NCBI RefSeq assembly: GCF_018332695.1
Contig: NZ_BOQN01000019.1
Location: 42,085-106,084, forward strand
Direction of reading: 5' to 3'
Source: Paractinoplanes toevensis
GTDB taxonomy: Bacteria > Actinomycetota > Actinomycetes > Mycobacteriales > Micromonosporaceae
Length of the DNA stretch: 64,000 nt
The notes beneath the pieces are model-generated. The model worked only from the letters and a program-made list of their open reading frames with translations. It ran no database searches and had not been told where the DNA came from. Positions 1 through 8,039 of this stretch are shown here, piece after piece. Both the position numbers and the translations under genes were made by a program. Numbering within the stretch: position 1 is the stretch's first letter; each line of letters starts with the position of its first letter.

Positions 1-121
1 TGCGGTGGGCGGCCGGGTGGCCCGAGTCGAGGATGGTCACGTCGCAGCCGGCTTCCGCCAGCGCGGCGACGACGTGGGAACCGATGAAGCCGGCACCGCC
101 GGTCACGAGTACGCGAGTCAC
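1..121 (-). CDS. NAD-dependent epimerase/dehydratase, N-terminal part (cut by window edge)
   Basis: Only the first 40 codons are in the window. From a GTG start at 121 the protein begins VTRVLVTGGAGFIGSHVV, the glycine-rich TGGAGFIGS motif of the extended short-chain dehydrogenase fold that binds NAD. Proteins that start this way are usually nucleotide-sugar epimerases or dehydratases such as GalE or RmlB, but the substrate cannot be read from this fragment. It is divergent from the glycosyltransferase operon at 257. A TACCGT box ends 7 nt before the GTG, which fits a leaderless transcript and supports this start. Confidence 0.85.
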   Translation of the reverse strand, partial: MTRVLVTGGAGFIGSHVVAALAEAGCDVTILDSGHPAAHR

Positions 122-128
122 GGCGCCG

Positions 129-134
129 ACGGTA
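129..134 (-). promoter_or_regulatory. -10 box of leaderless epimerase gene
   Basis: TACCGT on the minus strand lies 7 nt before the GTG at 121 and matches the actinobacterial TANNNT -10 consensus. No Shine-Dalgarno sequence fits in the gap, so the mRNA is probably leaderless. Confidence 0.5.
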
Positions 135-160
135 GGACGCGGCCGGGCCGGGCGGGGCGT

Positions 161-223
161 TCGTCAGTGGTCCGTAAGAATGCGTCATTGTTCGGTAAGG
201 ATTCGTCATCGCCACGTAAGCCC
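161..223. repeat. Three tandem copies of a 21-bp element, probable regulator binding array
   Basis: Units 161-181, 182-202 and 203-223 share CGTCA (offset 2-6) and GTAAG (offset 14-18). TCGTCA or GCGTCA starts at 161, 182 and 203, and the GTAAG-containing half recurs at exactly 21 bp. A 21-bp period is two helical turns, so a regulator would be placed on one face of the DNA. The array sits between the divergent epimerase and glycosyltransferase genes. The OmpR-type regulator encoded at 3950 is a plausible binder, by inference only. Confidence 0.6.
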
Positions 224-242
224 TGGTAGGGGCCTTGGTCAC

Positions 243-248
243 TAGCGT
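243..248 (+). promoter_or_regulatory. -10 box of the glycosyltransferase operon
   Basis: TAGCGT lies 8 nt before the ATG at 257, matches TANNNT, and directly follows the 21-bp repeat array. It suggests a leaderless operon mRNA. Confidence 0.45.
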
Positions 249-256
249 TTGGCGGC

Positions 257-916
257 ATGACCGATGTGGTGCTCCCCTGCCGGAACGAGGCTCCGGCCCT
301 GCCCGGCCTGCTGGCCCGGATGCCGTCCGGATACCGGGCGATAGTCGTCGACAACGGCTCGTCCGACGGTTCCGCCGCGGTCGCCCGCGCGCACGGCGCC
401 CAAGTGATCACGGTGACCGAGCCGGGATACGGGGCGGCGGTGCACGCGGGTGTGCTCGCGGCCGATCCGGACGACGGCGTGGTGTGCGTGATGGACGCCG
501 ACGGTTCGTTCGATCCGGCGCAGCTGCCGGCGATGGCCGGGCCGGTGCGCGCCGGGCTGGCCGATCTGACCACCGGCCGTCGCCGGCCGGCCGCGCGCGG
601 GGTGTGGCCGCTGCACGCCCGGGCCGCCAACGCGGTGCTGTCCCGGCGCGTGCGCCGCACGACCGGGCTGGACGTGCACGACATCGGCCCGATGCGTGCG
701 GTGCGCCGCGCCGACCTGCTCGCCCTGGACCTGCGCGACCGCCGGTTCGGCTACCCGCTCGAACTGCTGATCGCGGCCGGCCGGGCCGGCTGGCGGGTCG
801 CCGAGATCGACGTGGATTATCTGCCGCGGGCGGCCGGCACCCGCTCGAAGGTCAGCGGCTCGGTGCTCGGCAGCGCTCGCGCGGTCCGCGACATGAGCCG
901 GGTGCTGGCCCGATGA
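257..916 (+). CDS. Glycosyltransferase family 2 protein
   Basis: 219 aa. The N-terminus has the GT-A hallmarks: VVLPCRNEAPALPGLL, then IVVDNGSSDGS for nucleotide binding and VCVMDADGSFDP carrying the DxD-type metal site. No clear transmembrane segment is seen, so this is probably a cytosolic or membrane-peripheral enzyme of the dolichol-phosphate-mannose-synthase-like group that moves a sugar from a nucleotide donor to a lipid or glycan. It is the first gene of an operon and its stop overlaps the next ATG (ATGA at 913). The acceptor is not known. Confidence 0.88.
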   Translation: MTDVVLPCRNEAPALPGLLARMPSGYRAIVVDNGSSDGSAAVARAHGAQVITVTEPGYGAAVHAGVLAADPDDGVVCVMDADGSFDPAQLPAMAGPVRAGLADLTTGRRRPAARGVWPLHARAANAVLSRRVRRTTGLDVHDIGPMRAVRRADLLALDLRDRRFGYPLELLIAAGRAGWRVAEIDVDYLPRAAGTRSKVSGSVLGSARAVRDMSRVLAR

Positions 917-1596
917 GAGTGCTCGTACTCGCGAAAGTGCCGGTGCCGGGCCGGGTGAAGACGCGGCTGTGCCCGCCGTGCACGCCGGAGCAGGCGGCCC
1001 GGCTGGCCGCCGCCGCGCTGGCCGACACGATCGACGCGGTGTCCGCCTCGGCCGCGACCGATCGCGTGCTGGTCACCGACACCGCCTGTCCCCCGCCGCC
1101 CGGCTGGGCCGGCCGGTTGCAACGCGGCGGCCCGCTGGGCGAGCGGCTGGCCAACGCGTTCGCCGACATCGGGTCGCCCGCCCTGCTCATCGGCATGGAC
1201 ACCCCGCAGGTGACCACCGCGATGCTCGACGACGCCCTCGCCCGGCTGGCCGACCCGGACGGTCCGGACGCGGTGCTCGGTCACGCCGAGGACGGCGGCT
1301 GGTGGGCGCTGGGCCTACGCGATCCCGCCCATGCCGCGGTGCTGCGCGAAATTCCGACATCAACGGCAACGACCGGTTTCCGTACGCATGACGCACTGCA
1401 CCGCCGCGGCCTGCACGTGGCCGAGCTGCCCCGGCTGCGCGACGTGGACACGGCCCCCGACGCGTACGCGGTGGCCACCCTCTGCCCACCGGACCGCCGG
1501 TTTCCCCGCGCGGTCGCCGCCGAGCTACCCCGGGTGGTCACCGCCGAGCAGACGCAGATCGGCACCGCCGAGCCGATGCGGGTGGTAGCGAGGTGA
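913..1596 (+). CDS. DUF2064 / TIGR04282-type glycosyltransferase-like protein
   Basis: 227 aa starting MRVLVLAKVPVPGRVKTRL, the typical opening of the TIGR04282 (DUF2064) family, which has a nucleotidyltransferase-like GT-A fold related to CofC/MobA. The VPGRVKTRL stretch would hold the nucleotide phosphates and LLIGMDTPQV supplies the acidic metal site. It overlaps its neighbours by 4 bp on both sides, so it is translationally coupled to the GT2 gene before it and the methyltransferase after it. The exact reaction is not established for the family. Confidence 0.85.
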   Translation: MRVLVLAKVPVPGRVKTRLCPPCTPEQAARLAAAALADTIDAVSASAATDRVLVTDTACPPPPGWAGRLQRGGPLGERLANAFADIGSPALLIGMDTPQVTTAMLDDALARLADPDGPDAVLGHAEDGGWWALGLRDPAHAAVLREIPTSTATTGFRTHDALHRRGLHVAELPRLRDVDTAPDAYAVATLCPPDRRFPRAVAAELPRVVTAEQTQIGTAEPMRVVAR

Positions 1597-2225
1597 GCGT
1601 GACCGTGCTCTTCGACGCCGTGTTCGATCGGGCCGAGGCGGGCCGGGCGGCACCGTTCACGGTGCGGCACCCGACCGGCGGCGAGCATCGGTTCGACCCG
1701 GCCGTGTGGTGCCGCGACGACCTGCCCGGCGACGAGACGCTGCTCGCCCGGTGCACCGGGCCGACCCTGGACGTCGGCTGCGGGCCCGGCCGGCTCGCCG
1801 GGGCGCTGGCCCACCGCGGCTGTCCGGCGCTGGGCATCGACGTCAGCGGCACCGCCGTGCGCCTGGCCCGGCGCCGGGGAGCGTCCGCGCTGCGCCGCGA
1901 CGTCTTCGATCCGCTGCCCGGCACCGGCCGCTGGCATCACCTGCTGCTGGCCGACGGCAACATCGGCATCGGCGGCGATCCGGCCCGGCTGCTGCGCCGC
2001 TGCCGCCACCTGCTCGCGCCGGACGGCCGGCTGCACGTCGAGGCGGCCGCCCCGGGCACGCCGGGCTGGTCCGGCCCGGCCCGCGTCGACGGCGGCGGCA
2101 CCGATCTGCCGTGGGCCTGCGTCCCCCTGGACGACCTGCCCGCGCTCGCCGCCGCCTCGGCGATGCGCCTGCTCGAGACGTGGACGGGGGCGGACCGATG
2201 GTTCGCGACGCTGATCCCGCACTGA
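1593..2225 (+). CDS. Class I SAM-dependent methyltransferase
   Basis: 210 aa from a GTG start that overlaps the previous stop (GTGA). Motif I, LDVGCGPGRLAGAL, is the S-adenosylmethionine binding loop, followed by an acidic residue after strand 2 (GIDVSGTA). The rest matches the Methyltransf_11/25 Rossmann fold. Its place between sugar-transfer genes and a molybdopterin oxidoreductase suggests that it modifies a small molecule or glycolipid made by this operon; the substrate is unknown. Confidence 0.85.
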   Translation: MSVTVLFDAVFDRAEAGRAAPFTVRHPTGGEHRFDPAVWCRDDLPGDETLLARCTGPTLDVGCGPGRLAGALAHRGCPALGIDVSGTAVRLARRRGASALRRDVFDPLPGTGRWHHLLLADGNIGIGGDPARLLRRCRHLLAPDGRLHVEAAAPGTPGWSGPARVDGGGTDLPWACVPLDDLPALAAASAMRLLETWTGADRWFATLIPH

Positions 2226-3541
2226 CCGGCCGAGCCCGGCGCCGCGCCCTCGACCGCGAACCGCCCGCCGCTCTCCGGCGCGCGTTCGACTGGTTGCGGG
2301 CGCCGCTGCCGGAACCGCCGGCGGCGATGCGGCGCGGGCCGCTGCGGGAGGGCGCGTTCCGGTCGTCGCTGCGATCGACCCGGCTGACCAGCATTCTGGG
2401 CGTGGCGCTCGGCGTGGCCTTCGCCGTCTGCTTCGGCACCGGGCTGCTCAGCCACCTGATCCAGCATCCGCCCGGATGGTTCTGGTGGCCGTCGCGGCCG
2501 GTGTCGCTCTACCGGATCACCCAGGGCGTGCACGTGGCGACCGGGCTGGCCTGTGTGCCGCTGCTCGGGGTCAAGTTGTGGTCGGTGTATCCGCGCCTGT
2601 TCACCTGGCCGCCGGTCCGGTCACTCGTGCACGCGGCCGAGCGGGCCGGGGTCGCGCTGCTCGTCGCGGCGGCGCTGTTCCAGGTGGTCAGCGGAATTCT
2701 GAACGTCGCCCGCTGGTACGCCCCGATGCCGTTCTTCTTCACCACCGGCCACTACTGGGTGGCCTGGCTGGTGGTCGGCGCCCTGCTGGTCCACCTCGGG
2801 GTGCAGCTGCCGGTCGCCCGAGCCGCGCTGCGACGATCCGGCGAAGCCCGGCCGGAAGGAACAGCCCGGCCGCCGGGCGACGCCGAGGCGGCCGACGCCA
2901 GGCCCGGCCGACGCGAGAACGAAGACACCGAACCGGCCGGCGCCCGGCTCGGACGCCGGCGCCTGCTCGCCGGCACCGCCGCCGCGGCCGGCCTGATCAC
3001 CCTCACCACCGTGGGCCAGACGGTGCGGCCGCTGAGCCGCCTCGGGCTGTTCGCACCCCGCCGGCCGGACATCGGCCAGCAGGGCCTGCCGGTCAACAAG
3101 ACCGCATCCGGCGCCGGCATCGTCGCGGACCCCGGCTACCGCCTGGTGCTGGCCGGCCCGGCCGGCGAGACCAGCCTCGATCTGGCCGCCCTGAACGCCC
3201 TGGCCCAGCACACCGTCGACCTGCCGATCACCTGCGTCGAGGGGTGGAGCGCCGGCGCTACCTGGACCGGCGTCCGGCTGCGCGACCTGGCCGCGATGGC
3301 CGGGGTGGCTCCGGAACACGCCACCGTGGTGGTCGAATCCCTCGAGCGGGGCGGCCGCTACCGGGTCAGCACCGTGCCGCCCGAGCACGCCCGCGACCCG
3401 CTGACCCTGATCGCGCTGCGCCTCGGCGGCGAGGTGCTGCATCCGGACCACGGCTATCCGGCCCGGCTGATCGCGCCGAACCGGCCCGGCGTGCTGCAGA
3501 CCAAGTGGGTCGGCCGGCTCACCGTCCGGGAGACACGATGA
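2198..3541 (+). CDS. Membrane-anchored molybdopterin-dependent oxidoreductase (cytochrome b561-like N-terminus)
   Basis: 447 aa. The ATG at 2198 overlaps the methyltransferase by 28 bp. Residues about 60-230 contain four hydrophobic helices with spaced histidines, like a haem-binding membrane subunit. After a charged low-complexity linker comes an Arg-rich, twin-arginine-like GRRRLLAGTAAAAGLITL segment, then the oxidoreductase molybdopterin-binding (sulfite oxidase-like) domain with PITCVEGW, whose cysteine is the expected molybdenum ligand. The protein therefore looks like a fusion of an electron-transfer membrane domain with an extracytoplasmic Moco domain. The substrate is unknown. Confidence 0.82.
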   Translation: MVRDADPALTGRARRRALDREPPAALRRAFDWLRAPLPEPPAAMRRGPLREGAFRSSLRSTRLTSILGVALGVAFAVCFGTGLLSHLIQHPPGWFWWPSRPVSLYRITQGVHVATGLACVPLLGVKLWSVYPRLFTWPPVRSLVHAAERAGVALLVAAALFQVVSGILNVARWYAPMPFFFTTGHYWVAWLVVGALLVHLGVQLPVARAALRRSGEARPEGTARPPGDAEAADARPGRRENEDTEPAGARLGRRRLLAGTAAAAGLITLTTVGQTVRPLSRLGLFAPRRPDIGQQGLPVNKTASGAGIVADPGYRLVLAGPAGETSLDLAALNALAQHTVDLPITCVEGWSAGATWTGVRLRDLAAMAGVAPEHATVVVESLERGGRYRVSTVPPEHARDPLTLIALRLGGEVLHPDHGYPARLIAPNRPGVLQTKWVGRLTVRETR

Positions 3542-3957
3542 GGGCCGCGCTGATCGCGACGGGCACGCTCGTCATCGCGTACGGAATGGTGGGAGCCGTC
3601 GCCGACGATCCGGCCGGAATCGGCGTGTTCCTGATCGCCGTGCTCGTCGGGCACGACGCGCTCTGGATGCCGGTGGTCCTGGCCGGCGGCTTCCTGATCA
3701 CCCGTTTCGTCCCGGCCCGGCGCCGCGGCGCCGTGCGGATCACCGCCCTGATCGCGGCCGCGCTGTGCGTGGTGACGCTGCCGCTCGTGCTCGGTTTGGG
3801 CCGGCCGGCCGACAACCCGTCGGTGCTGCCGCTGCACTACGGGCGCCATCTCGCGGTGATCCTGCTGGTGCTCGCGCTCGGGCCGGCGGTCCGGGCGATG
3901 ATCCGTAAGAAATTCGAAAGGCCGGCGGTACGCGGTACGGACCCCGGCGGTGAGTAG
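3538..3957 (+). CDS. Small multi-pass membrane protein, unknown function
   Basis: 139 aa. The ATG at 3538 overlaps the previous stop (ATGA), so it is translationally coupled. Four hydrophobic stretches (about residues 3-20, 29-50, 62-83 and 100-120) make a compact membrane protein with a basic C-terminal tail. I recognise no domain. It may help assemble or anchor the preceding oxidoreductase, but that is only inferred from coupling. Confidence 0.75.
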   Translation: MRAALIATGTLVIAYGMVGAVADDPAGIGVFLIAVLVGHDALWMPVVLAGGFLITRFVPARRRGAVRITALIAAALCVVTLPLVLGLGRPADNPSVLPLHYGRHLAVILLVLALGPAVRAMIRKKFERPAVRGTDPGGE

Positions 3958-4660
3958 CGTGACCGAGGTGGGACATCACGTGCTGGTTGTCGACGACGAT
4001 CCGACGGTGAGCGACGTCGTGCGCCGCTACCTGGAGCAGGACGGCTGCCGGGTGCGGCTGGCCGCCGACGGCGCCGACGGGCTGGCCGCGGTCGCCGCCG
4101 AGCGGCCCGATCTGGTCGTGCTGGATCTGATGATGCCCGGCATCGACGGTCTCGAGGTGTGCCGCCGGTTGCGGCGGCAGCTGCCCGACCTGCCGGTGAT
4201 CATGCTGACCGCGCTGGGTGAGGAGGCCGACCGGGTCGTCGGGCTCGAGGTCGGCGCGGACGACTACGTGACCAAGCCGTTCTCGCCCCGCGAGCTCGTG
4301 CTGCGAATCCGGTCGGTGCTGCGCCGCGCCACACCGGTCGCCGACGCGTCGCCGGGCGTGATCACCGACGCGGGGCTGACCGTCGACACCGCGCGCCGGC
4401 TCGCCGGCCTGGACGGTGCGCCGCTGTCGCTGACCGGCCGCGAGTTCGACCTGCTGGTGTTCCTGCTGACCCATCCCGGCCGGGTCTGGTCCCGCGCCGA
4501 GCTGCTGGACAAGGTGTGGGGCTGGCAGTTCGGCGACCAGTCGACGGTGACCGTGCACGTCCGCCGGCTGCGGGAGAAGATCGAGCCGGACCCGGCCGAG
4601 CCGCGCCGCATCCAGACCGTCTGGGGCATCGGCTACCGCTACGAACCGGGCGCCCGGTGA
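3950..4660 (+). CDS. OmpR/PhoB-family response regulator
   Basis: 236 aa. The receiver domain (10-122) has acidic residues DDD (15-17), phospho-acceptor D59 in VVLDLMMPG and the conserved lysine in YVTKPF. The C-terminal winged helix (about 135-232) includes LTGREFDLLVFLLTHPGRVW and TVHVRRLREKIE. The GTG at 3950 overlaps the previous gene by 8 bp; a GTG at 3959 is an alternative start. It is followed with a 4-bp overlap by its sensor kinase. Direct-repeat sites with helical-turn spacing are usual for this class and such repeats exist at 161-223. Confidence 0.93.
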   Translation: MSSVTEVGHHVLVVDDDPTVSDVVRRYLEQDGCRVRLAADGADGLAAVAAERPDLVVLDLMMPGIDGLEVCRRLRRQLPDLPVIMLTALGEEADRVVGLEVGADDYVTKPFSPRELVLRIRSVLRRATPVADASPGVITDAGLTVDTARRLAGLDGAPLSLTGREFDLLVFLLTHPGRVWSRAELLDKVWGWQFGDQSTVTVHVRRLREKIEPDPAEPRRIQTVWGIGYRYEPGAR

Positions 4661-5673
4661 CCGACACCCTCCTGATCGGCCTCTACGCGCTGGCCGCCGG
4701 CGCGGTCGTCGGCACGGCCGGTGCCCTCGCGCTGCGGATCCTGCGCAAGTCCTCGATCCTCACCCACATCGTGGTGCTGCTGACGGTGACCGTCCTGGCG
4801 GTGGCCGCCGGGGTGACCGCGGTCGCCAAGGCCATGTTCCTCTCCGGCCACGACCTGCGCGTCGTACTGATCACCGTGTGTGCCGCCGCGCTGGTCAGCC
4901 TGGCCGCCGGGGTGTTCTTCGGTCGCCGGCTGGCCGCCTCGGCGGTCTGGGCGCAGCAGGCCCGGGACCGGGAGCGGCACCTCGAGGCCGGCCGCCGGGA
5001 GCTGGTCGCCTGGGTGTCGCACGACCTGCGCACGCCGCTCGCCGGGATGCGGGCGATGGCCGAGGCGCTGGAGGACGGCGTGGTCGCCGACTGGGCCACC
5101 GTCGCCGAGTACCACCGGCGCATCCGGGTCGAGACCGACCGGATGACCCGGCTCGTCGACGACCTGTTCGAGCTGTCCCGGATCAACGCGGGCGCGCTGC
5201 GCCTGATCCCCACGATCGTGCCGCTGCGCGAGGTGGTCTCGGACGCGATCGCCGGCGTCGCGCCGCTCGCCGCCACCAAGAAGATCACCCTGGTCGCGGC
5301 GGAGTCCGGCTGGCCCACCGTGCACGCCGGCGAACGCGAACTCGCCCGGGTCGTCACGAACCTGCTGGTCAACTCCGTCCGCTACACCCCGGCCGACGGC
5401 ACCGTGCACATCGACGCCGGCCGCGGCCGCGACGGCGTGTGGCTGACCGTCTCGGACACCTGCGGCGGCATCCCCGACGCCGACCTCGACCGGGTCTTCG
5501 ACATCGCCTTCCGCGGCGAACGCGCCCGCACCCCGGACAGCGGCGGCTCGGGCACCGGCGGCGGCCTCGGCCTGGCGATCGTGCGCGGACTGGTGGAGGC
5601 GCACGGCGGACGGGTCGGGGTGCGCAACATCGGCCACGGCTGCCGGTTCGAGGTGCGGCTCCCGGCCGGCTGA
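4657..5673 (+). CDS. Sensor histidine kinase
   Basis: 338 aa from a GTG that overlaps the regulator stop. Three hydrophobic helices lie at about 5-27, 36-60 and 68-90 with only short loops, so there is no large sensor domain outside. The dimerisation/phospho-acceptor segment is LVAWVSHDLRTPLAGMR with His122. N box VVTNLLVNSVRYTP, G1 DTCGGIPD and G2 GTGGGLGLAIV are all present. It should phosphorylate the response regulator encoded just upstream. Confidence 0.92.
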   Translation: MTDTLLIGLYALAAGAVVGTAGALALRILRKSSILTHIVVLLTVTVLAVAAGVTAVAKAMFLSGHDLRVVLITVCAAALVSLAAGVFFGRRLAASAVWAQQARDRERHLEAGRRELVAWVSHDLRTPLAGMRAMAEALEDGVVADWATVAEYHRRIRVETDRMTRLVDDLFELSRINAGALRLIPTIVPLREVVSDAIAGVAPLAATKKITLVAAESGWPTVHAGERELARVVTNLLVNSVRYTPADGTVHIDAGRGRDGVWLTVSDTCGGIPDADLDRVFDIAFRGERARTPDSGGSGTGGGLGLAIVRGLVEAHGGRVGVRNIGHGCRFEVRLPAG

Positions 5674-5707
5674 ATGATCACGGCGGCGCCCGGGTAGACG
5701 GACATCC

Positions 5708-7156
5708 ATGACCGTCGCGGAAGACACGCGGGACACGAGGTTCTTCGGGCAGCCCCGGGCGCTCGCCAACCTGTTCGGGGTCGAGCTGTGGGAACGGTTC
5801 TCGTTCTACGGCATGCAGGGCATCCTGCTCATCTACCTGTACTACGAGGCGTCGCGGGGCGGCCTCGGCATCGACCAGGACACCGCGACCAGCATCGTCG
5901 GCGCGTACGGCGGCTCGGTCTACCTGGCCACCGTGATCGGCGCCTGGCTGGCCGACCGGCTGTTCGGCCCGGAACGCGTACTGTTCGGCAGCGCGATCCT
6001 GGTCATGTGCGGCCACCTGGCGCTGGCCCTGATCCCCGGCCTGGCCGGGGTGGCGACCGGCCTGATCCTGATCGCGCTGGGCAGCGGCGGCGTCAAGGCC
6101 ACCGCGACCGCGATCGTCGGCACCCTCTACGCCGAGCAGGACCCGCGCCGCGACGCCGGCTTCTCGCTGTTCTACCTGGGCATCAACCTCGGCGCGCTGC
6201 TCGGCCCGCTGCTCACCGGCCTGCTGCAGAAGGACGCCGGCTTCCACTGGGGCTTCGGCCTCGCGGCGGCCGGCATGGCGATCGGCCTCATCCAATACAC
6301 GATCTTCCGGCGTACGCTCCCGGAGCAGTCCCGGGAGATCGCCAACCCGCTCCCCCGCGAACGCCGCCCGCTGGTGGCGATCATCGCGGCCGCCGTCGTC
6401 GTGGTGATCGCCGTGCTGGCTTTCACCGGCCTGCTGCCCGCCGCCCACCTGTCCACGATCGTGGTGGTGCTGAGCATCCTCGCCGCCGTGGGCTACTTCG
6501 TGGTGATCCTGACCAGCCACCGCATCGACACCACCGAACGCCGCCGGGTGATCGCGTTCATCCCGATGTTCATCGCGAGCGCCGCCTTCTGGTCGCTCTA
6601 CCAGCAGCAGTTCACCGTGGTGACGATCTACTCGGACGAGCGGCTGGACCGCAACCTGTTCGGCTGGACCATGCCGGTCTCCTGGGTGCAGTCGATCAAC
6701 CCGGTCTTCATCATCATCCTGTCCGGCGTCTTCGCCGCGCTGTGGCTGCGCCTGGGCGACCGGCAGCCGACCACGCCGGTCAAGTTCGCGGCCGGCACCG
6801 CGGTGATGGGCGTGGCGTTCCTGCTGTTCCTGCCGTTCGCCGGGATGGACAGCGTCCCCCTGCTCGGCCTGACCGGCATCATCCTGGTCTTCACGTTCGC
6901 CGAACTGCTGCTCTCACCGGTCGGCCTGTCGCTGTCGACGAAGCTGGCGCCGGCCGCCTTCCGTACCCAGATGGTCGCCCTGTTCTTCCTGTCGGTGGCC
7001 CTGGGCACCGCGATGTCCGGCACCCTCGCCGGCTACTACAGCGAGGAGAACGAGGTGCCGTACTTCGGCATCCTGGGCGCGATCGCGATCGCCCTGGGGG
7101 TGGTGTTGTGGCTGATCAGGAAGCCGATCCAGCGCCTGATGGGCGGGGTCCGATAA
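5708..7156 (+). CDS. POT/PTR-family proton-coupled peptide transporter
   Basis: 482 aa, the usual length for bacterial DtpT-like proteins, with about 12-14 membrane helices. The family signature ELWERFSFYGMQGILLIYL is at residues 26-44: the ExxERF motif on helix 1 couples proton movement to di/tripeptide uptake. FYLGINLGALLGPLLTG on a central helix is the second POT signature. It is followed after 9 bp by the PPOX gene. TAGACG lies 7 nt before the ATG, so a leaderless start is possible. Confidence 0.92.
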   Translation: MTVAEDTRDTRFFGQPRALANLFGVELWERFSFYGMQGILLIYLYYEASRGGLGIDQDTATSIVGAYGGSVYLATVIGAWLADRLFGPERVLFGSAILVMCGHLALALIPGLAGVATGLILIALGSGGVKATATAIVGTLYAEQDPRRDAGFSLFYLGINLGALLGPLLTGLLQKDAGFHWGFGLAAAGMAIGLIQYTIFRRTLPEQSREIANPLPRERRPLVAIIAAAVVVVIAVLAFTGLLPAAHLSTIVVVLSILAAVGYFVVILTSHRIDTTERRRVIAFIPMFIASAAFWSLYQQQFTVVTIYSDERLDRNLFGWTMPVSWVQSINPVFIIILSGVFAALWLRLGDRQPTTPVKFAAGTAVMGVAFLLFLPFAGMDSVPLLGLTGIILVFTFAELLLSPVGLSLSTKLAPAAFRTQMVALFFLSVALGTAMSGTLAGYYSEENEVPYFGILGAIAIALGVVLWLIRKPIQRLMGGVR

Positions 7157-7159
7157 CGT
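7154..7159 (+). promoter_or_regulatory. -10 box of the PPOX gene
   Basis: TAACGT, 6 nt before the ATG at 7166 and overlapping the stop region of the transporter gene, matches TANNNT and suggests a separate leaderless transcript. Confidence 0.4.
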
Positions 7160-7165
7160 CGGGCC

Positions 7166-7588
7166 ATGTCGTTCACCGACGAGGAGATCGCCTACCTGCG
7201 ATCACAACCGCTCGCCCGCTTCGCGACGGTCGGCGCCGGCGAGCAGCCCGACGTGGTCCCGCTCGCGTTCGAGTTCGACGGCACCCACTTCTGGGTCGGC
7301 GGCACCGGCCAGGCCGTCCTCAAGACCCGCAAGTTCCGCAACATCGGGGCCGGGCACCAGCTGGTCGCCCTGGTGGTCGACGACATGGTGTCCGTCGACC
7401 CGTTCATCACCCGCGCGATCCGCGTCTACGGCCACGCCGACGGCCCGATCGAGCGAGCCGGAATCGTCGGACCGGGCTTCTACCTCCGGGTAACGCCCAC
7501 GATTTCCTGGAGCTGGAACATGGCCGGCGAGCCGGCCGGCGACACCTGGTACGAACCGAGGCGCGCAGTCCACCAGCCGCCCAGGTGA
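7166..7588 (+). CDS. PPOX-class (F420/FMN-type) oxidoreductase, split-barrel
   Basis: 140 aa. The sequence starts with FTDEEIAYLRSQPLARFATVG, typical of the pyridoxamine 5'-phosphate oxidase-like split beta-barrel that uses F420 or FMN, followed by PDVVPLAFEFDGTHFWVG and a KTRKFRNI segment. It probably reduces or binds an unknown small molecule in the cytosol. It is convergent with the DoxX gene, only 10 bp away. Confidence 0.82.
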   Translation: MSFTDEEIAYLRSQPLARFATVGAGEQPDVVPLAFEFDGTHFWVGGTGQAVLKTRKFRNIGAGHQLVALVVDDMVSVDPFITRAIRVYGHADGPIERAGIVGPGFYLRVTPTISWSWNMAGEPAGDTWYEPRRAVHQPPR

Positions 7589-7598
7589 TCGGCGGGCC

Positions 7599-7949
7599 TC
7601 ACGCCGAGGCGATGCCGAGGACGAGAGCGAGCACCGCGCCGGCGAGCATCAGCGCCGCCATCGGCATGCCCTTGGTGTCCTTGACCCGGACGTGCGCGCC
7701 CAGGGCGCCGAGGAAATACAGGACGAGTCCGGTCGCCGCGGCGATGCCCAGCGGCCGCCACCCGATCCCGATCAGCAGGCCGGCCGCACCGGCGTAGTTC
7801 AGCAGGGCCAGCGGCACGAACCACGACCCCGGCACGCCGACGCCGGTCAGCCCGGCGGTGATGCGCTCGTCGCGGCGGATCTTCGCCGTGGCGGTGCCGG
7901 CATTTGCCAGGGCGACCACGACGGCGACGACAGTGTAGGCAATGAACAT
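7599..7949 (-). CDS. DoxX-like membrane protein
   Basis: 116 aa from the ATG at 7949. Four hydrophobic helices with a GxxK-type loop and the ending LGALGAHVRVKD match the DoxX-like (DUF4267-type) small membrane family, often linked to redox or stress genes under MarR/TetR control. It is divergent from the MarR gene at 8040 and shares a palindrome-bearing promoter region with it, so it is the likely regulated target. Confidence 0.82.
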   Translation of the reverse strand: MFIAYTVVAVVVALANAGTATAKIRRDERITAGLTGVGVPGSWFVPLALLNYAGAAGLLIGIGWRPLGIAAATGLVLYFLGALGAHVRVKDTKGMPMAALMLAGAVLALVLGIASA

Positions 7950-7977
7950 GGAATCTCCCAGACTATTGGTCTCGCAA

Positions 7978-8001
7978 AATCGTTGGAAGCCTACAACGAT
8001 T
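7978..8001. promoter_or_regulatory. Palindromic operator in the DoxX-MarR divergent region
   Basis: AATCGTTG (7978-7985) and CAACGATT (7994-8001) form a perfect 8-bp inverted repeat with an 8-nt spacer, centred between the two divergent start codons. Size and place suit binding of the MarR protein encoded at 8040, with autoregulation and control of the DoxX gene. This is inference from position. Confidence 0.6.
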
Positions 8002-8027
8002 GTTCGAGCATGACCATCGGGAGTGGG

Positions 8028-8033
8028 TAAGGT
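8028..8033 (+). promoter_or_regulatory. -10 box of the MarR gene
   Basis: TAAGGT lies 6 nt before the ATG at 8040, a TANNNT match consistent with leaderless transcription. Confidence 0.5.
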
Positions 8034-8039
8034 ATTCGC

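Noticed and set aside
161..223. 21-bp repeats considered as iterons of a replication origin or a CRISPR
   Set aside because: Only three adjacent units with no spacers, no AT-rich box and no replication gene; regulator sites fit better.
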